64,000 bases of DNA, taken from positions 62,001-126,000 of the forward strand of contig JBBDJB010000013.1 in assembly GCA_040880125.1 (NCBI GenBank), written 5' to 3'. Below the pieces are notes generated by a model. That model saw only the letters and a program-made list of their open reading frames with translations. It was not told the DNA's origin and ran no database searches. The translations under genes and the position numbers were made by a program. Positions 18,699 through 26,722 of this stretch are shown piece after piece (position 1 is the stretch's first letter; each line of letters opens with the position of its first letter). Source of the stretch: JBBDJB01 sp040880125. GTDB lineage: Bacteria; Planctomycetota; Planctomycetia; Pirellulales; JBBDJB01.

Positions 18699-19102
18699 GC
18701 CGTCACGCGCCCCTCTTCGCGAACGCTCTGGTCACGAGCGGCAACCAGTCGATTGACTTCTTCGTCAGCCGGCCGTATCTCCCAGGGACCGAACCGCACG
18801 CCCGGATGCTTGGACATCAGCGAAATCGCATGGTTCAGGTCCCGCGCTTCCAGCAACAAGATACCGCCAAGCTGCTCCTTCGTTTCCGCGTAGGGGCCAT
18901 CCGTGACCGCGACTCGGCCGCTGCAGGTTTGAAGCGTCACCCCATTGCGAGGACTTTGAAGTGCCTCGCCGCCGAGGAAATGCCCGCCTCGCCGCAGCTC
19001 GTCGTCGTAGTCGAAACACTCCTCCATCCACAGGCGGAATTGCGACGGTGGGACGTCCGCAAACTTTGCTTCGTTGACGTAACCCAAACAGATGAACTTC
19101 AT
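18695..19102 (-). CDS. YCII/DGPF-domain protein (copy 4)
   Basis: A 135-residue protein from the ATG at 19102; the frame to 19183 is rejected because the family starts at MKFICLGYV. The motif is DGPY (68-71) rather than DGPF, within [20 protein letters not shown]. The C-terminus [15 protein letters not shown] is typical of the longer YCII subgroup. It overlaps copy 3 by four bases and follows the VOC gene by 93 bp. Confidence 0.85.
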   Translation of the reverse strand: MKFICLGYVNEAKFADVPPSQFRLWMEECFDYDDELRRGGHFLGGEALQSPRNGVTLQTCSGRVAVTDGPYAETKEQLGGILLLEARDLNHAISLMSKHPGVRFGPWEIRPADEEVNRLVAARDQSVREEGRVTA

Positions 19103-19195
19103 GGGAAAGACTCCTAGCCGTGTTCTGCGGCATCGACGGTGCGGCCACCGGAGGATGCCGGTTGTTAGTCGTTGCGTTGGCACGCTTAACGCTTC

Positions 19196-19672
19196 TTATC
19201 CGCTTTGCTGAAACGCCTCATCCATGGCCTTTTTCATCTCTTCCGGAGTGAGATCACGAAGGTGCGTCGCAAATGACCAGTTATGTCCAAACGGGTCGGT
19301 CACGACGCCGTAACGATCGCCCCAGAACATGTCCATCACCGGCATCGTGGCCGTCGCGCCGGCGTCGAGCATCTGTTGGACAGCCGCGTCGCAATTCTCC
19401 ACGTAACGGTGAATCGTGACCGGCGTTCCGCCCAGTGCTTTCGGCGTCTGGGAGGCGCCGTTGCAGTATTCAGGAAAGTCATCCGCCAGAAAGAGCGGCA
19501 TGCCGCCGATGCGGATCTCAGCGTGCATCACTCGCTTGCCGTCCGGAGAAAACATGCAGCCGCACTCTTCGGCTCCCAGCGCTTTCTTGTAAAAGTCGAT
19601 GGCGTCGCGGCACGGGCTGCAAACCAGATGCGGAATCAGACCTTGGTGTGTGGACGGAACGGGATCGGCCAT
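19196..19672 (-). CDS. VOC/glyoxalase-like protein (PhnB type)
   Basis: A 158-residue protein with AAGGAG 7 nt before the ATG. It reads LIPHLVCSPCRDAIDFYKKA near the start and WGDRYGVVTDPFGHNWSFAT near the end, the two conserved blocks of PhnB-like VOC proteins. His14 is replaced or shifted relative to classical glyoxalase sites, so binding rather than catalysis is possible. It stands between DUF1579 and the DGPF genes. These mixed VOC/DGPF/DUF1579 sets are typical companions of ECF42 sigma factors. Confidence 0.87.
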   Translation of the reverse strand: MADPVPSTHQGLIPHLVCSPCRDAIDFYKKALGAEECGCMFSPDGKRVMHAEIRIGGMPLFLADDFPEYCNGASQTPKALGGTPVTIHRYVENCDAAVQQMLDAGATATMPVMDMFWGDRYGVVTDPFGHNWSFATHLRDLTPEEMKKAMDEAFQQSG

Positions 19673-19755
19673 GGGTTACTCCTTAATGATGACTGACGTG
19701 TCGATGTGATTAAGGCAACTCGAAAGCAGCGGCGAACCGATCGCCGCAATCGCAT

Positions 19756-20310
19756 TTACTTCTTCCGGTGGTAGATGATCTTCATGTTCGTGGTCCACTC
19801 ACCCTCCTCGTTCTTGATGGACGACGTGAATACCTGGCGGTCCTTGCTCTTGACCTCGATCACTTCCTTGAACTCGCTGAGCTGCCCGGGCCGTGCAGGG
19901 CAGGGGCCTTCGGTAGAGAGCGTGAGCGCGCTGCCGGATTCGTTCAAATCCCCCTCGTGCCTCCACAGGTAGCCGGACACGGAGTCCACCCAAGTTCCCA
20001 CGTACTTCCGCTTCTCGGGATCGTAACCGAGCGTTTGCAAGCCGGTAAATGGTTGGTCCAGAAACTGGCCCTGGTGTTCGCCCACGGTCCAGAAAGCTCC
20101 GACCGGTCGAACGTGCAGCGTACCCTTGGAGACCACGGGCGCTTGGCCCTCGATAAAGAGGTGGACCTCCGCGTCCCACTGCCCCACCAGTTGCTGCAGC
20201 CACTGGTGCTGGGAAGTCGGCTCCGGAAACGTCGGCGTTTCCTCTCCGCGGCTTGTGCTCGCACAAGCGACAAGTAATAGCAATGTACCGACGACCGTCG
20301 TACGTTTCAT
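19756..20310 (-). CDS. Secreted DUF1579 protein
   Basis: A 184-residue protein from the ATG at 20310 with AGGAGA 7 nt upstream. A lipoprotein-like or ordinary signal peptide (TVVGTLLLLVACASTSRGEE) is followed by the DUF1579 start QHQWLQQLVGQWDAEVHLFI. The GYDPEKRKYVGTWVDSVSGY block is also typical. DUF1579 proteins are beta-barrel-like and of unknown function. It is the first gene downstream of the sigma factor and has the best promoter candidate of the cluster. Confidence 0.85.
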   Translation of the reverse strand: MKRTTVVGTLLLLVACASTSRGEETPTFPEPTSQHQWLQQLVGQWDAEVHLFIEGQAPVVSKGTLHVRPVGAFWTVGEHQGQFLDQPFTGLQTLGYDPEKRKYVGTWVDSVSGYLWRHEGDLNESGSALTLSTEGPCPARPGQLSEFKEVIEVKSKDRQVFTSSIKNEEGEWTTNMKIIYHRKK

Positions 20311-20377
20311 CACATTCTCTCCTGATTTGGCATGGGCAATTGGAGGCGAGGTAAGAAACCCTCGCCTCCACCAGGTA

Positions 20378-20404
20378 GTCGAACCGGCCGGGCCGGATTC
20401 GACA
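20378..20404 (-). promoter_or_regulatory. Candidate ECF42-type promoter ahead of the DUF1579 gene
   Basis: On the minus strand TGTCGA (20399-20404) is followed by a 17-nt spacer and CGAC (20378-20381), about 68 nt before the DUF1579 start. From memory the ECF42 group is reported to use TGTCGA at -35 and CGA/TC at -10. The match is by eye and the spacer is itself GC-palindromic; no equal match was found before the other cluster genes. Confidence 0.4.
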
Positions 20405-20542
20405 TCGGCGGGGAGAATTTCTGGAGAAAGTCGTACCTGCCTCAGTACACTTCGGTGGCGATACCGTAACTTTCGGTGGCAGTTATGCTTGCGCTCTTGC
20501 ACTAGAATGGCGGCGCCTAGAAAAACCAGCGCGCGAGGGGCG

Positions 20543-21808
20543 TCAGCCCAACTCCCGCAGCCGCTTATCGAGAAAGCGGCGCTCCGGCGCTTGCTTGGCC
20601 AGGGCGAGCGCCTGCTCGTAGGCAGCACGGGCGGCCGAAGTGAGGCCCAGCCGCCGACAGAGATCGGCCCTTGCCGCGTGGGCCAGGTGGTAATCGACCA
20701 AATCGCCGCGGCTTAGGATCGCCTCGATCAGCTCCAGGCCGTGCTCGGCGCCGTCGCGCATAGCGATCGCCACGGCCCGGTTGAGTTCGACGACGGGGGA
20801 GGGCTCGGCTCGCATTAGTAAGTCGTACCACGCCACGATCCGAGCCCAATCGGTATCGGCGGCGCCCGTTGCGTCGGCGTGTACGGCAGAAATCGCCGCT
20901 TGGACCGTATACGTGCCGATGCGCCCGGTGGCCATCGCCCGTTCGACGAACTGCTTGCCGTCGGCGATCTGGTCGCGGTTCCACCGCAACCGGTCCTGAT
21001 CCTCCAGCAGAATCAAATCGCCGTTGCTGTCCGTCCGCGCCTCGCGACGCGACTCGTGCAGCAGCATCAAGGCCACCAGACCCATCACCTCCGCGTCGGG
21101 CAAGAGGTCGTTCAGTAGCTTTCCGAGTCGAATCGCTTCGCCGGACAGATCCGCACGGATGGCCGAGTCGCCGGACGAGGCAGAATAGCCCTCGTTAAAG
21201 ACGAGATAGATCACCGCCAGCACGGAGTCGAGCCGCTGCGGGAGTTCCGACAGCAAGGGCACTTCGTACGGGATGTTGGCGTCGCGGATCTTCGCCTTGC
21301 CCCGCACAATGCGCTGCGCGATCGTCGCGTTGGAGGTCAAAAATGCCCGGGCGACCTCTTCGGTCTTCAGCCCGCAGACTTCTCGGAGCGTAAGAGCGAC
21401 CTGCGTGTTCGGCGACAGGGCCGGATGGCAGCAGGTGAAGATCAACCGCAGTTGATCGTCCCGGAACTGCGCTTCATCCAGGTCGTCGAGTTGCGGCCGC
21501 TCCTGCTCGATTCGCCTGGCGATGACCTGGACCGACTTGTCGAACCGTACCTTGCGGCGGATTGCGTCAATCGCTCGGAAGCGTCCGGTGGAGACGAGCC
21601 AGGCCCGCGGATTTGCCGGCACTCCCTCGCCCGGCCACTGGGCGACGGCGGTTGCGAACGCCTCGTGCAGGGCGTCTTCGGCCAGATCAAAGTCGCCCAA
21701 TAGGCGAACCAGCGTGGCAAAGACCTGCCGAGCCTCGCGCTGGTAAATGTCACTGATCACTCGATCAAGCTCAGCGCGATCGCGATCAGCGGAAGCGGTT
21801 CTCTCCAT
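20543..21808 (-). CDS. ECF42-like RNA polymerase sigma factor with C-terminal extension (DUF6596-type)
   Basis: About 421 residues from the ATG at 21808 (the longer frame would start with TTG at 21829). Residues 1-90 hold sigma region 2 (ATLVRLLGDFDLAEDALHEA, PRAWLVSTGRFRAIDAIRRK) and 110-180 region 4 (QVALTLREVCGLKTEEVARA). A helical extension of more than 200 residues ends in a TPR-like segment (RAAYEQALALAKQAPERRF). This layout is characteristic of ECF42 sigma factors, which need the extension and are linked to DGPF proteins rather than to an anti-sigma factor. No anti-sigma gene is adjacent. It lies first in the cluster. Confidence 0.9.
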   Translation of the reverse strand: MERTASADRDRAELDRVISDIYQREARQVFATLVRLLGDFDLAEDALHEAFATAVAQWPGEGVPANPRAWLVSTGRFRAIDAIRRKVRFDKSVQVIARRIEQERPQLDDLDEAQFRDDQLRLIFTCCHPALSPNTQVALTLREVCGLKTEEVARAFLTSNATIAQRIVRGKAKIRDANIPYEVPLLSELPQRLDSVLAVIYLVFNEGYSASSGDSAIRADLSGEAIRLGKLLNDLLPDAEVMGLVALMLLHESRREARTDSNGDLILLEDQDRLRWNRDQIADGKQFVERAMATGRIGTYTVQAAISAVHADATGAADTDWARIVAWYDLLMRAEPSPVVELNRAVAIAMRDGAEHGLELIEAILSRGDLVDYHLAHAARADLCRRLGLTSAARAAYEQALALAKQAPERRFLDKRLRELG

Positions 21809-22160
21809 TACAGTCTTTATGGTTTGCAAAGCGGCTTGTCGTCAAGACATCGCTCGCAGCCGCGCCAGTGGCTTCAACTGGTACGGGATACGCAAAACAC
21901 GGCGATGTGCTTCGGATTCGCTCCCGCGGCAGTTTCGGCGGGTGCGGACGTCCCGTGGTTTCCAGCCGCGGGAATTCGCCGGCTTTGACCGCCTATTGAC
22001 ATCGGGTTATTCTGGTCAGATGCTGCACTAGTTAGCATCCCGCGTTCACGCCGCCGCCCGTACACCTCTGCCCGCACTCTGCCGTCGAGCCGTAGCTGTC
22101 AAGGTGCCCCCCGCGCACATGGCCATCAGTGTGGTTCGTCGGATCACGGAAAGTTATAGG
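21809..22160 (+). other. 352-bp divergent intergenic region
   Basis: This region separates the sigma-factor gene (leftward) from the DUF1592-group gene (rightward) and should hold both promoters. TTGACA occurs at about 21996 but no good -10 follows at 17 nt. I see no RNA gene or repeat. Confidence 0.4.
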
Positions 22161-25100
22161 ATGATCGGACGTCGTTGCATTATGGTGACGGTAATCGCGG
22201 TCGCGTTTTCGGCCGTTGGGCTGCCGCGCATGTCGGTAGCCGTACCTCCTGACGATGCGGCCGGTGGCGCGGCGTTCACTGCACTGGCAGACGAGTTTCA
22301 TGAAAGCGTCCGTCCGCTGCTGACGACGTTTTGCTTGGAGTGTCATTCCACCGAGGTAGCCGAGGCGGATCTCGACCTGCAGCGTTTTGATAATCTCGAT
22401 GTCGTCCGGCGTGACGCGCTCGTCTGGCAGCTCGTGCTGGAGATGCTCGACAGTGGTGCCATGCCGCCGGAGACTGCCCAGCAGCCTTCGGATGAGCAGC
22501 GGCGGCTGCTTCGCGACTGGGTCCAGAAGTACCTGACCGCCGAAGCGCGGGCGCATCATGGCGATCCGGGTGATGTGCCGCTGCGGCGCCTCAGCAACAC
22601 CGAGTACAACAACACAGTCCGCGACCTGACCGGCGTCGATCTGCAGCCGGCCCGAGAGTTTCCCGCCGACGGGGCCGCCGGCGAAGGCTTTACCAATGCC
22701 GCCGAAGCCCTGTCAATGTCGCCGGCGATGATGAGCAAGTACCTGGATGCGGCCAAGGACATTGCCGCGCATGCGGTGCTGCTGCCCGATGGCTTTCGGT
22801 TCTCACCGTCGAATACCCGGCGAGACTGGACCGACGAGAGCCTCGCTGAGCTGCGGGAGTTCTACGCCAAGTTCACCAGCGACCGCGAAGGCCGCCTGCC
22901 GCTGCGGCCGTACCTGACAGTCTTGGTGCGTCATCGGGGCGATCTGCACTCGGGCAAGACAACGCTGGAAGAAGTCGCGGCACAGGCGAAGCTCAGCCCG
23001 AAGTATCTCGCAACTCTTTGGGAAGCGCTGAACGCCACAGAGAAAGCATCGTCCTATCCGCTGACGCGGCTGCGGGCCCAGTGGCGAGAGGCGGAGGGCG
23101 ACGAGGATGTCGCCGCGATGGTGGCCGATGTCGCCAAGTGGCAGGAATCGCTATGGAATGTGGTTCGAATCGGAAGCTACGTGAATCCCGACCGCCAGGT
23201 AGCCAAGGATCCTGAAGTTGTAGAGAGCCGCGAGTTTCGGTTGCAGTTGGAGCCAGCCGCCGGGCAAGGCGACATGGTGCTGTACCTTTCCGGTCGGGAG
23301 CTTTTCCCAGCCGATGGCGAACAACGAGGCTACGTAACTTGGCAGCGGCCACGCTTCGAAGCGGGCGACCAACCGGCGGTGCTGCTGCGCGACTATGAGC
23401 CGGCGGATAATCAGGCTTTCCGATCCGCATTTGACGAGGACAGTCTGGTCGTACCGCTGGGCGAAGTGGTCGAGGTCCGCGTGTCGGCCGACGCTGTCGG
23501 CGGCCGCGAGTTCGTCGTCGAATGCCGGATGTCGAGTGACGATGGCCGGCGCGTCGTTCAACTGGATGTGCGATCGTCGCCGCCGACGCTCGATGCTCCG
23601 CCCGATCTGCAAGCGCCGCTGCTTGCAGCGCCCGACGGCCCCAGGCACAAGCGATTGCTCGAAGGCCTAGCGGAGTTTCGCCGCCTGTTCCCGATGTTCG
23701 TGTGCTATCCGCACGTGATTCCGCTCGACGAGGTGGTGTGCCTCAAGTCGTTCCATCGCGAAGACGGTCCCCTGGAGCGGCTTTTCTTGACGGACCAGCA
23801 GAAGCGAGAGATCGACCAGCTATGGGAGCATCACCGGTTTATCACCAAGTCGCCCGTTGTCGAAAACGAGTACCTTCCGCTGTTTATCGGCTTCGTCACG
23901 CAAGACCAGCCGAAGGAGACGCTGGAGTTTTTTGAAGCCAAACGTGCGCCGTTTCGCGAGCGGGCCGAGCAGTTCGAGCGGGAGTTCGAAGCGGCCGCCG
24001 ACGTGCAGCTCGATAAGCTCTGCGAACTGGCCGGGCAAGCCTATCGCCGCCCATTAATGGACGGGGAAGAACAGGAGCTTCGCGAACTTTACGACTCGCT
24101 TCGGGCACAGCAAGTGCCGCATGAAGAGGCCATTCGCGGAGTGCTGGCCCGTGTACTTGTGGCGCCCGCGTTTCTGCTTCACATGGAGCGTTCGCCTGCT
24201 GGCGATCAACCGGCGCCTGTGACCGACTGGGAACTTGCCAGCCGCCTGAGCTATTTTTTGTGGGCGTCGCTGCCGGACGATGAGCTTCGCCAAGCAGCCG
24301 GCCAGGGGCGATTGCACGATCCGGAAGTCCTGGCCGCCCAAACCCAGCGGATGTTGAAAGACCCGCGCATCCGGGCGCTGGCGATCGAGTTCGGCACGCA
24401 GTGGATCCACGTCCGCGGCTTCGACCAGTTCAACGAGAAGAGCGAGACGCTATTTCCGGAGTTCGACGCCGACTTGCGCACGGCGATCTATGAGGAGTCG
24501 ATCCGCTTCTTTCAGGACCTGTTTCAAAATGATCGTTCCGCGCGGCAAATTCTCGACGCCGACTTCACGTTTCTAAACGAGCGTCTGGCTCAGCATTACG
24601 GCATCTCCGGAGTTGCCGGACCGGAGTGGCGGCGGGTGGAGGGCGTGAAGCAGTACGGGCGCGGCGGGATTCTCGGACTGGCGAGCGTGCAAACGAAACA
24701 GGCTGGCGCTTCGCGTACCAGTCCCGTGTTGCGGGGCAATTGGGTGGTCGAGACGCTCCTCGGGGAGAAACTGCCCCGGCCGCCGGCCAACGTGCCGCAA
24801 CTGCCGGAGAAGGAGACCGGAAACGACGGGCTGACGATGCGGCAACTCGTCGAGCAGCACGTCAGCGTGCCGGAGTGCGCCAGGTGCCACGAGAGGATCG
24901 ATCCATTCGGGTTCGCCCTGGAGAAGTACGATCCGATCGGCCGACTGCGGGAAAAGGACCTGGGCGGGCTGCCGCTGGACTCCGGCGTCACGCTCAAGGA
25001 CGGCACACAGTTCGAAGGGATCGACGGACTCCGCCAGTACCTGCTGACAAAGAAGCGGGACGTGTTTCTCCGCAGTTTCAGCCGCAAGCTGCTCGGCTAC

Positions 25101-25256
25101 GCCATGGGGCGAAGCGTTCAGCTTGCTGATGAAACGCTGATCGACGAAATTGTGACGAAGCTGAAGGACGCGGACGGTCGGATGTCCGACGCCGTGCTTG
25201 CAATCGTCCAAAGCCCTCAGTTCCGCATGGTACGCGGAGCGGAGCAGGCGCCGTAA
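22161..25256 (+). CDS. DUF1587/1592/1588/1585/1595 planctomycete cytochrome-type protein
   Basis: About 1031 residues from the ATG at 22161, chosen because GGAAAG lies 7 nt upstream and a signal peptide follows; ATG 22104 is an alternative. A planctomycete cytochrome-c-type domain carries CLECH near residues 58-62. DUF1587 (RRLSNTEYNNTVRDLTGVDL) follows at about 135, DUF1595 at about 615, DUF1592 at about 690 (RLSYFLWASLPDDEL), DUF1588 at about 830 with a second CxxCH (CARCH, about 905), and DUF1585 at about 940. These proteins are exported and widely duplicated in planctomycetes; their exact reaction is unknown. The DUF1552 gene follows at 80 bp, the usual partner. Confidence 0.93.
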   Translation: MIGRRCIMVTVIAVAFSAVGLPRMSVAVPPDDAAGGAAFTALADEFHESVRPLLTTFCLECHSTEVAEADLDLQRFDNLDVVRRDALVWQLVLEMLDSGAMPPETAQQPSDEQRRLLRDWVQKYLTAEARAHHGDPGDVPLRRLSNTEYNNTVRDLTGVDLQPAREFPADGAAGEGFTNAAEALSMSPAMMSKYLDAAKDIAAHAVLLPDGFRFSPSNTRRDWTDESLAELREFYAKFTSDREGRLPLRPYLTVLVRHRGDLHSGKTTLEEVAAQAKLSPKYLATLWEALNATEKASSYPLTRLRAQWREAEGDEDVAAMVADVAKWQESLWNVVRIGSYVNPDRQVAKDPEVVESREFRLQLEPAAGQGDMVLYLSGRELFPADGEQRGYVTWQRPRFEAGDQPAVLLRDYEPADNQAFRSAFDEDSLVVPLGEVVEVRVSADAVGGREFVVECRMSSDDGRRVVQLDVRSSPPTLDAPPDLQAPLLAAPDGPRHKRLLEGLAEFRRLFPMFVCYPHVIPLDEVVCLKSFHREDGPLERLFLTDQQKREIDQLWEHHRFITKSPVVENEYLPLFIGFVTQDQPKETLEFFEAKRAPFRERAEQFEREFEAAADVQLDKLCELAGQAYRRPLMDGEEQELRELYDSLRAQQVPHEEAIRGVLARVLVAPAFLLHMERSPAGDQPAPVTDWELASRLSYFLWASLPDDELRQAAGQGRLHDPEVLAAQTQRMLKDPRIRALAIEFGTQWIHVRGFDQFNEKSETLFPEFDADLRTAIYEESIRFFQDLFQNDRSARQILDADFTFLNERLAQHYGISGVAGPEWRRVEGVKQYGRGGILGLASVQTKQAGASRTSPVLRGNWVVETLLGEKLPRPPANVPQLPEKETGNDGLTMRQLVEQHVSVPECARCHERIDPFGFALEKYDPIGRLREKDLGGLPLDSGVTLKDGTQFEGIDGLRQYLLTKKRDVFLRSFSRKLLGYAMGRSVQLADETLIDEIVTKLKDADGRMSDAVLAIVQSPQFRMVRGAEQAP

Positions 25257-25336
25257 AGCGTGAAGTGCATCAGAACAACAAAGTATGGTTCGGAAGCCAT
25301 ACCAACCGTCATAGTCCACCAACAGCGAGTCCGGCG

Positions 25337-26644
25337 ATGAACGCAACCTTCAATCCCGTATCGCGGCGAACCTTCCTGCGAGGAGTGGGCGTCTCGATGG
25401 CGCTTCCGTGGCTTGAATCGATGCCGGTGTGGGGTGACGAGCCGGCGCGCGAGCGGGCGTCCGAGCCGCCGATCCGCTTCGGCGTGCTGTTTTCCGGAAA
25501 CGGCTTCCACAAAGACCAGTGGTGGGCGAAGGGTCACGGTCGGCAGATGGAAGTCGGGCAGGTGCTCGCGCCGCTCGAGCCGTTCCGCGAGAAGATGCTC
25601 TTCATCCGCGGACTCTACAACGAAGAAGCGCTCAAGGGCAACATTCACAGCTCGCAGACCGGCAACCTGCTTTCCGGCGCGCCATTGGCCTCCGGCGGCG
25701 AGATCCGCTCCGGCACGAGCATCGACCAAGTGATCGCCCAGCGGTACGGCAACGCAACGAAGGTGTCGAGCCTGGTGCTCGGCTGCGAGCATTCGATCGC
25801 GGCACTACACAAGAACTATTCGATGATCTACAGCTCGCACATCTCGTGGAGCTCGCCCACCACGCCGACGCCGTTGGAGTTGTACCCGGCGCTGGCGTTC
25901 GACCGACTGTTTCGCGACCAGTCCGGACCTGCCGACCGTAGCATTCTGGATTCCGTGCTGGAAGAGGCCACGAGTCTGCGGCACAAGGTCAGCCGCAGCG
26001 ACCGGCAACGGCTCGAAGAATACCTCCAGTCGGTGCGCGACGTGGAGCAGCGGATCGCGGCGGCCGGCCGGCGCGGCGAGTCGCAAGGTTGGCGCCCCAC
26101 GCTGGAGAAGCCGAACATCCCGCGCCCCCCGGAGGGGATTCCGCAGGACATCGCCGAGCACATGCGCCTGATGTGCGATATTCTGGTGCTGGGTTTCCAA
26201 ACCGACGCCACCCGGGTGTGCACGCTCAAGCTGAACAACGATCACTCGTCGCTTCGCTTTCCCAATTTGGGCGTCGACTACATGATCCATCACCTGCTGT
26301 CGCATTACGAGACGGCGGACTGGCTGAAGGTGAATCAGTTCTTTGTCGAGCAGCTCGCCTACATCGCGAAACGGCTGGACAGCACGGTCGAAGGGGACCG
26401 GACCGCGCTGGACAACACGATCCTGATGTACTGCTCCAGCATGTTGACCGGCAGCCACGACGCTACGCAGTTACCCGTGGTGCTGTTGGGCGGCTGGGGA
26501 GGGCGTCTTGAAATGGGCCGCGTGCTCGACTATTCCGGCAAGCCGAACCGCAAGATGTGCAGCCTCTATCTTTCGCTCATGGACAAGTACGGGATCCAAC
26601 TGGACGAGTTCGGCGACTCCCGCGAGCGGCTGGCGGAGATTTGA
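25337..26644 (+). CDS. DUF1552 protein, Tat-exported
   Basis: About 435 residues from the ATG at 25337. The N-terminus SRRTFLRGVGVSMALPWLES is a twin-arginine export signal. The body (VLFSGNGFHKDQWW, NIHSSQTGNLLSG, ILMYCSSMLTGSHDATQLPV) is the DUF1552 family, a sulfatase/DUF1501-like fold almost always encoded beside DUF1592-group cytochromes. It probably acts in the periplasm with the gene upstream. The longer frame from 25265 would bury the signal and is rejected. Substrate unknown. Confidence 0.92.
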   Translation: MNATFNPVSRRTFLRGVGVSMALPWLESMPVWGDEPARERASEPPIRFGVLFSGNGFHKDQWWAKGHGRQMEVGQVLAPLEPFREKMLFIRGLYNEEALKGNIHSSQTGNLLSGAPLASGGEIRSGTSIDQVIAQRYGNATKVSSLVLGCEHSIAALHKNYSMIYSSHISWSSPTTPTPLELYPALAFDRLFRDQSGPADRSILDSVLEEATSLRHKVSRSDRQRLEEYLQSVRDVEQRIAAAGRRGESQGWRPTLEKPNIPRPPEGIPQDIAEHMRLMCDILVLGFQTDATRVCTLKLNNDHSSLRFPNLGVDYMIHHLLSHYETADWLKVNQFFVEQLAYIAKRLDSTVEGDRTALDNTILMYCSSMLTGSHDATQLPVVLLGGWGGRLEMGRVLDYSGKPNRKMCSLYLSLMDKYGIQLDEFGDSRERLAEI

Positions 26645-26722
26645 CCGGTTCGGCACGTCGAAGCAGCGCAGGGGGGTTTCGCCAAAGACTTGATGCGGCG
26701 GATGGCGACGCGGCCAAGCTCG

